Below are positions 1 through 5,756 of a DNA stretch of 6,401 nt, piece after piece (position 1 is the stretch's first letter; the number at the start of each line of letters is the position of its first letter). The position numbers and the translations under genes are program-made. The notes under the pieces were generated by a model. The model was not told the origin of the DNA and made no database searches. It saw only the letters and a program-made list of their open reading frames with translations. Source of the stretch: Bacillota bacterium (GTDB taxonomy: Bacteria > Bacillota > Clostridia > Christensenellales > UMGS416); the NCBI GenBank assembly GCA_023422005.1, contig JAEZSC010000079.1, forward strand, positions 1 to 6,401, given 5' to 3'.

Positions 1-280
1 AGCCACTGCGGGTCAATACGTTTTTTCCCAGGGTGCCGACCGACTTAGCCTGCATACTGCTGCCCCCCAAACCAAGGTAACTCACAACCCATGCACCAAT
101 CAGGACGCCTTGAAAAATGGTCCAGAGCTGTCAAGCGCATCCTAATTATGTACCGCCTTCCTCTCATCTATACGCATGAGTTGCGGGCAATCGCCCGGCT
201 CTCTCGATAAATCCTATTCATTTTTTAGAATGAAAAGAACAGCGGCACAGTGGAGTGAAAGGGGATAAACGGGCCGTTTT
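1..280. other. Left-edge region without a confident gene
   Basis: This stretch is richer in A and T than the helicase gene beside it and carries no convincing gene. Two short open frames touch the left edge. One is on the plus strand, open from base 2 to a TAA at 143-145 (47 codons). The other is on the minus strand, with an ATG at 55-53 preceded by a run of six G at 68-63 and running off the edge after about 18 codons. Neither shows a recognisable motif, and an open run of that length is not unusual by chance. Small hairpins are possible at 184-197 (CGGGC, loop AATC, GCCCG) and 217-234 (TTCATT, six-base loop, AATGAA). Neither is followed by a clear T run. Confidence 0.5.
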
Positions 281-282
281 TT
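267..282. terminator. Possible weak terminator at helicase 3' end
   Basis: The inverted repeat AAACGG/CCGTTT (267-272 and 274-279) is centred just past the helicase stop codon. On the plus strand it runs into six T (277-282); on the minus strand the complementary A tract precedes the stem. The usable stem is only about five base pairs with a three-base loop, so it is weak. Its place next to the helicase stop (TAA on the minus strand, 283-281) is the main reason to list it. The orientation with the T run suits transcripts coming from the left edge better than helicase transcripts. Confidence 0.3.
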
Positions 283-2464
283 ATGTCTCGGTGGCGCTCT
301 CCAGTTTCAGTATGCCCTCGGAGAGGCTGTAAGCGGCGTCGAAGGTTTTTTCACCGTACTTGGCGAAGCGCACCTGCACCAGGCCGTCGTCGGCGCTCAC
401 GCCGGTCACTTCCCCTGCCCCGAAGGCGCGGTGGCGCACGGCGGCGCCCAGGCTCAACCCGGCCACCGCCGCCGGGCGCGCGGCCCGCCTTGCGGCCAGC
501 GCCGATGCGGCGCGGTCCAGCGCGCTCTTGGGCGGCATCAGTTCTTTCAGGAAGCGCGAGGGCTGCACCCGCTCGCCGTGGATGCGGCTGGCTGTCACCA
601 GCTCCAGCGTGTCCCGCGCGCGGGTGATGGCCACGTAGAACAGGCGGCGCTCTTCCTCCAGCGCGTCGCCCTTGTCGTCGCCGGCCAGGGCGCGGGCCAC
701 CGGGAAGCGCCCCTCGTAAAGGTCCACGACAATCACAGCGTCGAACTCCAGACCCTTGGCGCTGTGCACGGTGGACAGCGTCACAGCGTCGCGGCTGCGG
801 TTGGCCGCGGCGCGCTCTGCCAGCGGCCCCAAGGCGGCTACACGCTCAAAGAGCTCGGCAAAGCTGCCCGTGCGTTCGGCGATCACCCGCAGGCTGTCTG
901 CGCGGTGCAGCAGGCTTTCGGCAAAGTAACCGTCCCGGGCGCATGGGCGAGCAGGGCCCGTAGGGCCCGACCAGCCTTTGCCGGCGCTGCGGCGCAGGTT
1001 GTCGGCATAACCCAGATCGCCCAGCGCAAAGGCGATGGCCTTGCCCGGCGGCAGCTTGGCCAGGCGCTGGAACTTGCCCCGCAGAGCCCGCAGCCGCTCG
1101 GGTGCGCTCTCGCGCAGGCCCTGGCACGTAAGCAGCGCCTCCCATACGTCGGCGCACGCGCCGGCGCGGGCTTCGGCGTCGTCCATCTGCGCCCGGGTGA
1201 TCCACGCCCCCAGCCGGTAATACACCGCCCGCAGCGCTGCGCAGTCGCAGGGATTCTCCGCCAGCCGCAGCATGGCCAGCAGGTCCCGCACGACCCAGTG
1301 CTCAAAGAAGGCCAGCCGGTGCTCGCGCACGCGGAAAGAGATGCCGGCGCGGTCCAGCGCGTCCATCAGCGGTACGGCGGAGGCGTTCTCCCGGTACAGG
1401 ATGGCAGCGCCGCCGGCGTGGGGTATGGCCTGCAGCCGGGCCACCACATGAGCGCACAGGTCGGCGCTGTCCGGCAGCGTGGTACGCGCCACGGGCGCGC
1501 CGCCGCCGCGGTTGCCGGCCATCGTCTTGGCATAGCGGCCGCGGTTGTGGCCGATCAGCGCGCCGGCGCTGCGGATGATCTCGCCGGTGCTGCGGTAGTT
1601 GGTCTCCATGCGCAGCACTCGGCCCTCGGGATAAAACTTTCGGAAATCCAGCAGCCGCTGGGGGTTGGCGGCGCGGAACAGATAGATGCTCTGGTCCTCA
1701 TCGCCGACCAGCGCCAGGTTGTTGCGCGGCGCGGCGATCAGCGCGATGATCTCGTGCTGCAGCGCCGAGGTGTCCTGGGCTTCGTCCACGTGGATGTGCT
1801 CATAGCGCTGCCGCGCCGCCGCGAGCAGCTGCGGGCGTACCTTGAAGGCGGCCAGCGCCTTGTCCAGCATGTCGTCGAAGTCCATGCGGCCGTTCTCGTT
1901 CTTCCAGCGCTCATAGCCGTGGAAAAGCGCCGGGAAGCCCTTGATGTCGTGGGGACCGGCCTCGATCTGCGCATCGGTCCACAGCGCGTTTTTGACAAAG
2001 CCGATGCGGTTGGCCAACTCCTCCAGCAGGTCGTCGGTTAGGTATTCACCGTTGTTCTGTTCAGCGTACAGGCCGCGCAGCAGCCGGGGCTTGTCCTCTT
2101 CCATGAGCCGGGGAACCTGGCGGCCCACCAGCGCGCCATAATCTCGCAGCACACCGTAGCAGAAGCTGTGTATCGTGGAAAAGCGCGCCCCGGGGGCCAG
2201 GCTGCCGAAGAGCTGCTCGTAGCGCGCCTCCATGTCCCGCTGGGCGGCCTTGTTAAAGGTCAGCGTCAGCACGCGGCGGGGGTCTACGCCGCGGCACAGG
2301 CACAGGTGGGCGCAGCGGCACACAACCACGGTGGTCTTGCCGCTGCCGGGCACGGCCAGCAGCAGCATCGGGCCGTCCCCGTGGCGCACGGCCTCCCACT
2401 GCTGCGGGTTCAGGCTCAACCCATGGGTTTCCAGCAGATAGCGCTCAAATTGCAGTTCATCCAT
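281..2464 (-). CDS. UvrD/PcrA-like superfamily 1A DNA helicase
   Basis: This is an ATP-dependent 3'-5' DNA helicase of the UvrD/Rep/PcrA family, expected to act in DNA repair, replication restart or clearing of RNA polymerase. From the preferred ATG at 2464 it has 727 residues, close to the usual 720-750. All helicase motifs are present: Q motif LNPQQWEAV (18-26), Walker A GSGKT (40-44), Ia TLTFNKAA (67-74), Ib FSTIHSF (95-101), II VDEAQD (226-231), III LVGDEDQSIY (252-261), IV ETNYRST (287-293), V TVHSAKGLEFD (565-575) and VI RLFYVAITRA (607-616). The C-terminus (about 672-709) matches the Tudor-like domain that binds RNA polymerase in PcrA. Motif II is DEAQD, whereas classical PcrA has DEYQD, so this is probably a second clostridial paralogue rather than pcrA itself. 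An in-frame ATG at 2491 would add nine residues, but the -10 box lies inside that extension. Residues 497-514 (Gly/Pro-rich) look like a local insertion. Confidence 0.93.
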   Translation of the reverse strand: MDELQFERYLLETHGLSLNPQQWEAVRHGDGPMLLLAVPGSGKTTVVVCRCAHLCLCRGVDPRRVLTLTFNKAAQRDMEARYEQLFGSLAPGARFSTIHSFCYGVLRDYGALVGRQVPRLMEEDKPRLLRGLYAEQNNGEYLTDDLLEELANRIGFVKNALWTDAQIEAGPHDIKGFPALFHGYERWKNENGRMDFDDMLDKALAAFKVRPQLLAAARQRYEHIHVDEAQDTSALQHEIIALIAAPRNNLALVGDEDQSIYLFRAANPQRLLDFRKFYPEGRVLRMETNYRSTGEIIRSAGALIGHNRGRYAKTMAGNRGGGAPVARTTLPDSADLCAHVVARLQAIPHAGGAAILYRENASAVPLMDALDRAGISFRVREHRLAFFEHWVVRDLLAMLRLAENPCDCAALRAVYYRLGAWITRAQMDDAEARAGACADVWEALLTCQGLRESAPERLRALRGKFQRLAKLPPGKAIAFALGDLGYADNLRRSAGKGWSGPTGPARPCARDGYFAESLLHRADSLRVIAERTGSFAELFERVAALGPLAERAAANRSRDAVTLSTVHSAKGLEFDAVIVVDLYEGRFPVARALAGDDKGDALEEERRLFYVAITRARDTLELVTASRIHGERVQPSRFLKELMPPKSALDRAASALAARRAARPAAVAGLSLGAAVRHRAFGAGEVTGVSADDGLVQVRFAKYGEKTFDAAYSLSEGILKLESATET

Positions 2465-2471
2465 GGGCCGT

Positions 2472-2480
2472 ATTATACCA
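2472..2480 (-). promoter_or_regulatory. Extended -10 promoter for the helicase
   Basis: Read on the minus strand, these bases are TGG-TATAAT: a perfect consensus -10 hexamer with the upstream TG of an extended -10. I see no good -35 hexamer upstream, which extended -10 promoters do not require. Seven bases separate the hexamer from the helicase ATG at 2464. Transcription would normally begin 6-8 bases after the -10, so the start site falls on or beside the A of the ATG, implying a leaderless or nearly leaderless message. No Shine-Dalgarno sequence lies before that ATG, which agrees with this. Confidence 0.6.
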
Positions 2481-2509
2481 TAGATCATCAACCGCAGCTG
2501 CCGCCGCCG

Positions 2510-2518
2510 TGGTATACT
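2510..2518 (+). promoter_or_regulatory. Extended -10 promoter for the URO-D-tadA operon
   Basis: The sequence TGG-TATACT is an extended -10 element whose hexamer (2513-2518) matches TATAAT at five of six positions. It mirrors the helicase promoter on the other strand: TATACCA at 2474-2480 and TGGTATA at 2510-2516 form an inverted repeat with 29 bases between. The predicted transcription start is near 2525, giving a leader of about 30 bases to the ATG at 2555. No clear -35 box is visible. Confidence 0.6.
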
Positions 2519-2542
2519 CTATGTTGAATGAATGAAAGCATT

Positions 2543-2547
2543 GGGGG
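2543..2547 (+). promoter_or_regulatory. Ribosome binding site deciding the URO-D start
   Basis: A run of five G, seven bases before the ATG at 2555, can pair with the CCUCC of 16S rRNA through one G-U pair. The earlier in-frame ATG at 2528 has no such site and lies only about three bases after the predicted transcription start. This favours 2555 as the translation start. Confidence 0.5.
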
Positions 2548-2554
2548 TAGCGGG

Positions 2555-3610
2555 ATGTCCTTTCAGGATGGCATGATGGCGCTGCGGTTGCAGATGCCCG
2601 AACGGGTGCCGCGCACCGAATATTCCGCCGAGGGCCATTGGCCGCTGATCGCGGCGGTCACCGGCATCGCTGTGGATGAGAACAGCGACGAGCGCATTCG
2701 AAAGCAGGCGTCTCTTGCCTTTCAGAAGGCGTGGAATTACGACTTCCTGTGGAGCATCGCCATTGGCTCTGAGACGCTGCAGGCGCGGCACACGAACATG
2801 GGTCACGCCGTGTACGCTGCCGGTGGTGTGGATTGGGACGAAAAGCTGGCCGAGGGCTTCACCGACCCCGAGGAGGTCTTCGCGCTGGACCTGGAGGCGA
2901 TCTACCCTCGGCCCGGCCACGACGAGCTGGTGGCGCGCTTTGAACGCCACTGGAACGAGCAGCGCGCCGAGCACGACGCCGTGCCCACTACCGGCGTGTA
3001 TATCACGCTGATGAGCGGCCTCATCGATATGCTGGGCTGGAACATGCTGCTGACCTGCGCCGGGGAGGAACCGCGGCGATTTGGCGAACTGGCCCAGCGG
3101 TATGCCCGCTGGGTGCGCCCGTTCTTCGAGGCCCTGGCCGACAGCGACGTGCCCACGGTCATGGTGCATGACGACATCGTGTGGACCAGCGGGCCTTTCA
3201 TGAACCCGGCCTGGTACCGGCAGTATCTATTCCCGGCCACGGCGGATCTGCTCTCGCCGCTGCGGGAGGCCGGCAAGATCATCGCCTACACGTCCGACGG
3301 TGACTATACGATGTTCATCGACGATATCGCCGCCTGCGGCGTCAGCGGCTTCGTGCTGGAGCCGCTGACGGACATGAAGGCCATCTCCGAGCGCTACGGC
3401 CGCACTCATTTCTTCATCGGCAACGCCGACACCCGCGTGCTGCTGCGCGGCGACCGTGACGCCATCCGCGCCGAGGTGGAGCGCTGCATGGCCATCGGCA
3501 AGAGCTGCCCGGGCTTCATCATGGCTGTTGGCAACCACATCCCCAGCAACACGCCGGTGGACGCGGCGCTGTACTACAACGAATGCTATGAAAAGCTCTC
3601 CCGCCGATGA
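2555..3610 (+). CDS. Uroporphyrinogen decarboxylase (URO-D) family protein, not HemE
   Basis: This is a TIM-barrel protein of the URO-D superfamily, which includes HemE and the corrinoid-linked methyltransferases MtaA, MtbA and CmuA. From the ATG at 2555 it has 351 residues, a normal family length. Family landmarks are VHDDIVWTSGPFMNP (204-218), TSDGD (246-250), GNADTRVLL (289-297) and a C-terminal GNHIPSNTP (326-334). The N-terminal RQAGRY substrate motif of true HemE is absent, so heme synthesis is unlikely. Methyltransferase relatives carry H-x-C and a later C as zinc ligands. The equivalent places here appear to read Y-T-S and G-N, so those ligands seem lost. The substrate is unknown; many clostridial genomes hold such uncharacterised paralogues. 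It is probably cytoplasmic, with no signal peptide or membrane segment. Its stop overlaps the tadA start (ATGA), so translation of the two is probably coupled. An alternative start at 2528 adds nine residues. Confidence 0.85.
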   Translation: MSFQDGMMALRLQMPERVPRTEYSAEGHWPLIAAVTGIAVDENSDERIRKQASLAFQKAWNYDFLWSIAIGSETLQARHTNMGHAVYAAGGVDWDEKLAEGFTDPEEVFALDLEAIYPRPGHDELVARFERHWNEQRAEHDAVPTTGVYITLMSGLIDMLGWNMLLTCAGEEPRRFGELAQRYARWVRPFFEALADSDVPTVMVHDDIVWTSGPFMNPAWYRQYLFPATADLLSPLREAGKIIAYTSDGDYTMFIDDIAACGVSGFVLEPLTDMKAISERYGRTHFFIGNADTRVLLRGDRDAIRAEVERCMAIGKSCPGFIMAVGNHIPSNTPVDAALYYNECYEKLSRR

Positions 3611-4089
3611 GCCGGCCCGTGGACGCGCAGCAAGAAATCCATGAGCGCTTCATGGCCGAGGCGCTGGCCGAGGCCCGCGCCGCAGCCCTCCGGGGCGAGG
3701 TGCCCGTGGGCGCGGTCATCGTGCGCGAAGGGCAGATCATCGCCCGGGCCGGCAACCGCCGCGAGGAGCGGGGGGACCCGACGGCTCACGCGGAGATCGA
3801 CGCGCTGCGCGCCGCGGCGGCGGCTCTGGGCGGGTGGTATCTGCACGGCTGCACGCTTTATGTCACGCTGGAGCCCTGCCCCATGTGCGCCGGGGCCATA
3901 CTGCAGGCGCGGCTGGCGGCGGTCGTCTTTGGCGCTTATGACGCCAAGGCCGGCTGCTGCGGCTCTCTTTACAACCTGCCGGAGGATGCGCGCTTCCCCC
4001 ACCGCGCGGCCGTCACCGGCGGCGTGCTGGCGGCGCAATGCGCCGCCGAGCTCAGCGCTTTCTTTAAAAGCCGCAGAGGCAAAGCCTAG
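3607..4089 (+). CDS. tadA: tRNA-specific adenosine deaminase TadA
   Basis: TadA deaminates adenosine 34 to inosine in the anticodon of tRNA-Arg(ACG), letting one tRNA read several arginine codons. The 160-residue protein has the cytidine/deoxycytidylate deaminase fold. Visible motifs are GEVPVGAVIV (30-39), the HAE box (H61 zinc ligand, E63 proton shuttle) and PCPMC (90-94; C91 and C94 zinc ligands). The downstream segment GCCGSLYNL, the HR pair at 132-133 and the C-terminal AAELSAFF also resemble E. coli TadA. The length is usual. The ATG overlaps the stop of the URO-D gene in ATGA, and I see no separate Shine-Dalgarno sequence, so expression probably depends on re-initiation from the upstream gene. 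A start at the internal Met16 would remove part of the first helix and is less likely. No strong terminator follows. Confidence 0.95.
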   Translation: MSRPVDAQQEIHERFMAEALAEARAAALRGEVPVGAVIVREGQIIARAGNRREERGDPTAHAEIDALRAAAAALGGWYLHGCTLYVTLEPCPMCAGAILQARLAAVVFGAYDAKAGCCGSLYNLPEDARFPHRAAVTGGVLAAQCAAELSAFFKSRRGKA

Positions 4090-4136
4090 GAAACAAACTA
4101 CAAAAGTGAGATCAAGTTTTTACGCCCGGCAGATGA

Positions 4137-4142
4137 TAGAAT
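4137..4142 (+). promoter_or_regulatory. Possible -10 box for the AraC-map pair
   Basis: TAGAAT matches the -10 consensus at five of six positions and lies in the 75-base gap after tadA. The predicted transcription start (about 4149) falls just before the Shine-Dalgarno sequence at 4153-4157. I see no convincing -35 box; the best-placed hexamer, 17 bases upstream, is AAGTTT. An activator site could replace it, but that is inference. Readthrough from tadA remains possible. Confidence 0.35.
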
Positions 4143-4152
4143 ACTCCTGACG

Positions 4153-4157
4153 GGAGG
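4153..4157 (+). promoter_or_regulatory. Ribosome binding site selecting a TTG start
   Basis: A consensus GGAGG lies seven bases before a TTG codon at 4165 but only one base before the ATG at 4159. The seven-base spacing is near optimal and the one-base spacing is too short, so the TTG is the likely start of the AraC gene. An upstream CTCC (4144-4147) could pair with GGAG (4153-4156) on a longer transcript. Confidence 0.7.
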
Positions 4158-4164
4158 AATGAGC

Positions 4165-4557
4165 TTGTCTGTAAAAACTGTACAGTCCATGGTCCGCTGG
4201 ATTGAGGACAATATCACGGGCAGCCCTACGCTGCAGGACATGTCCGCCCATGTGGGATACTCACCGTGCTATTGCTCGACGAAGTTCCATGAGTCCCTTG
4301 GTGTTTCCTTCAAACAGTACTTGGCCAGGCGGCGGCTAAGCCTGGCTGCATTGGACGTCCGGAATACCCGGATCAAACTGATTGAGATCGCGCTGAAATA
4401 TGGGTACTTGTCGCAAGAGGCTTTTACACGAGCTTTTGTGAGCGCTTATGGCTGCACGCCGCTGGCCTACCGACGGCGGCGCGGGAGCGCATTGCCCTGT
4501 GCCGGCCCCAGTTATCAAACGGACGCGCCTGGTTGGTGTTGGGATGGACCGCAATGA
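4165..4557 (+). CDS. Single-domain AraC/XylS-family transcriptional regulator
   Basis: This is a 130-residue DNA-binding protein made of little more than an AraC-type double helix-turn-helix, the size class of MarA and SoxS. The first helix-turn-helix spans about residues 22-42 (TLQDMSAHVGYSPCYCSTKF). The second spans about 70-95, with the family signature ALKYGYLSQEAFTRAF followed by GCTP and YR. Residues 104-130 have no recognised motif; related clostridial regulators often continue into a sensory domain at this point. So the gene may be a genuine single-domain regulator or a C-terminally truncated one. I prefer the TTG start because of the Shine-Dalgarno spacing; the ATG at 4159 adds two residues. 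The last 14 bases overlap the start of the aminopeptidase gene in another frame, suggesting one transcript and coupled translation. Its target and signal are unknown; autoregulation of this pair is a reasonable guess. Confidence 0.85.
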   Translation: MSVKTVQSMVRWIEDNITGSPTLQDMSAHVGYSPCYCSTKFHESLGVSFKQYLARRRLSLAALDVRNTRIKLIEIALKYGYLSQEAFTRAFVSAYGCTPLAYRRRRGSALPCAGPSYQTDAPGWCWDGPQ

Positions 4558-5407
4558 GCCTTGCTGGTGCGGAAGCGGGAAAAAATATAAGAAGTGTCAT
4601 GCCAAGGTGGAAGAACGGATCGAAAGGGCAAAGGCGTTGGGGCATACGGTGCCACCCCGCGCGCTGATCAAGACCCCGGAACAGATTGTGGGGATCCGCC
4701 AAAGCGGCATCCTCAACACAGCGGTTCTGGATGGGTTGACCCCGCACATTCGTGCCGGCATAACCACGCAGGACATCGACCGGTTGGTGCACGAAATAAC
4801 CCGGGAGCTGGGCGGTATGCCGGCCCAGCTTGGGTATCATGGCTTCCCCAAAAGCGTCTGCACGTCCTTAAATGATGAGGTGTGCCACGGCATACCATCC
4901 GAAGATACCGTATTGCGCGATGGCGACATTCTCAATGTAGACGCGTCCACCGTTTACAATGGGTACTACAGCGATTCCTCGCGGATGTTTTGCATCGGTG
5001 AGGTACCCCATGACGCTGCAAAACTGATGCGGGTTGCCCGCGAATGCGTGGAAACGGGGCTGGCTCAGGTGAAACCTTGGGCGTTCCTGGGCGACATGGG
5101 GCAGGCGGTACACGACCACGCTGCGAAAAATGGGTACGCCGTGGTCCGAGAGATTGGCGGGCACGGAATCGGGCTGGCCTTTCACGAGGATCCCTGGGTT
5201 GGTTATGTGTCCAGGAAAAACACGGGGATGCTGCTTGTCCCGGGCATGGTTTTCACGATAGAGCCAATGCTCAACATGGGCACGGCCCGCGTATACACCG
5301 ATCGTAAAAATGGCTGGACCGTGCGGACAGCCGACGGCAAGTTATCCGCGCAATGGGAGATTACGGTGCTCGTGACGGAAGATGGACATGAGGTGTTGGC
5401 ACGGTGA
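4544..5407 (+). CDS. map: Type I methionine aminopeptidase with N-terminal SEC-C motif
   Basis: This enzyme removes the initiator methionine from new proteins in the cytoplasm, at the ribosome. The 287-residue protein opens with a SEC-C zinc motif (about 2-19, with C7, C9, C18 and H19), which may aid ribosome or protein contact, followed by a linker and the pita-bread catalytic domain. All five metal ligands are visible: D133 in NVDAST, D144 in YYSDSSRMF, H207 in GGHGIG, E240 in FTIEP and E272 in WEITVLV. So are the catalytic histidines H99 (GYHGFP) and H214 (FHEDPW). The ATG at 4544 is chosen because the SEC-C motif begins immediately after it; an open extension upstream to 4448 is composed of AraC codons read in another frame. 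Only a weak G-rich stretch precedes the start, so coupling to the overlapping AraC gene is likely. The usual Firmicutes map gene sits in the ribosomal protein operon, so this is probably an additional copy. Confidence 0.94.
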   Translation: MDRNEPCWCGSGKKYKKCHAKVEERIERAKALGHTVPPRALIKTPEQIVGIRQSGILNTAVLDGLTPHIRAGITTQDIDRLVHEITRELGGMPAQLGYHGFPKSVCTSLNDEVCHGIPSEDTVLRDGDILNVDASTVYNGYYSDSSRMFCIGEVPHDAAKLMRVARECVETGLAQVKPWAFLGDMGQAVHDHAAKNGYAVVREIGGHGIGLAFHEDPWVGYVSRKNTGMLLVPGMVFTIEPMLNMGTARVYTDRKNGWTVRTADGKLSAQWEITVLVTEDGHEVLAR

Positions 5408-5412
5408 ACGCA

Positions 5413-5428
5413 GGCTGTGCCGGCAGCC
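5413..5428. terminator. Small hairpin between convergent genes
   Basis: GGCTG (5413-5417) and CAGCC (5424-5428) can form a five-base-pair GC-rich stem with the six-base loop TGCCGG. It lies in the 34-base gap between the aminopeptidase stop and the stop of the convergent EF-Tu-like gene. That position suits a shared terminator, but there is no T run on either strand right after the stem, so intrinsic termination would be weak. Confidence 0.3.
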
Positions 5429-5441
5429 AAGGCGGTGAAAA

Positions 5442-5744
5442 TCAGTTTTGTAGCCTTAAAAGTTCGTTGAATATTTTCATAACAATTGCGTAACCGACGA
5501 CCCTGCTACCCTCCTGTATCGGTATTTTTTTGCCTTCCCACAAACAGTGAGGATATGCTTCAGGGGTTATAAAGGTGATCGTACCAAGCGTAGACTCACC
5601 ATAGGAAATGAAGTTCTTATCGCAATATGTGTGAGTACCGGTGGTAAGATATTCATCGTTTACCAAATGGTGGGGTCTATATCCGGTATGAAACGGGGTC
5701 TGACGCAGGCATGTTATCATCGCTTCAATATCAGGTTCTCTCAT
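5442..5744 (-). CDS. Stand-alone EF-Tu domain III-like small protein
   Basis: This 100-residue protein resembles only the C-terminal beta-barrel (domain III) of elongation factor Tu. The match starts at PDIEAMITCL (4-13), aligned with the first strand of that domain. It continues with TPFHTGYRP (16-24), where EF-Tu has TPFFKGYRP, then a strand-like GTITFITPEA (54-63), and ends in IPIQEGSRVVGYAIVMKI (74-91), matching EF-Tu IREGGRTVGAGVV. There is no GTPase domain and no domain II, so it cannot be a translation factor. EF-Tu domain III contacts tRNA and EF-Ts; whether this protein does is unknown. Small proteins of this type are generally annotated as hypothetical or as EF-Tu fragments. It lies 28 bases downstream of the HD hydrolase gene on the same strand, so cotranscription is possible. 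A GGGGAG lies 12 bases before the ATG, a long spacing. By hand count it is about 43% GC, far below its neighbours, suggesting acquisition. A decayed tuf fragment is less likely because the sequence diverges strongly yet keeps an open frame. Confidence 0.75.
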   Translation of the reverse strand: MREPDIEAMITCLRQTPFHTGYRPHHLVNDEYLTTGTHTYCDKNFISYGESTLGTITFITPEAYPHCLWEGKKIPIQEGSRVVGYAIVMKIFNELLRLQN

Positions 5745-5756
5745 GGATTCTTCATT

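Noticed and set aside
2..145. A plus-strand open frame of 47 codons entering from the left edge
   Set aside because: The length is within chance expectation, other frames at the edge are also open, and no domain is recognisable.
184..197. Hairpin CGGGC-AATC-GCCCG as a terminator
   Set aside because: There is no T run on either strand and it is not next to a gene end, so it is probably incidental.
431..2041. A 536-codon open frame on the plus strand opposite the helicase
   Set aside because: It is antisense to a helicase with every motif intact, and its protein is rich in Gln, Ala, Arg and Gly with no domain. Such frames are common opposite GC-rich genes.
2519..3169. A 216-codon minus-strand open frame opposite the URO-D gene
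   Set aside because: It is a mirror of a well-supported gene with GC-rich third positions, and it has no recognisable domain.
4448..4543. A 32-residue N-terminal extension of the aminopeptidase
   Set aside because: It is read out of frame from AraC codons, shows no family similarity and precedes the SEC-C motif that normally begins such proteins.
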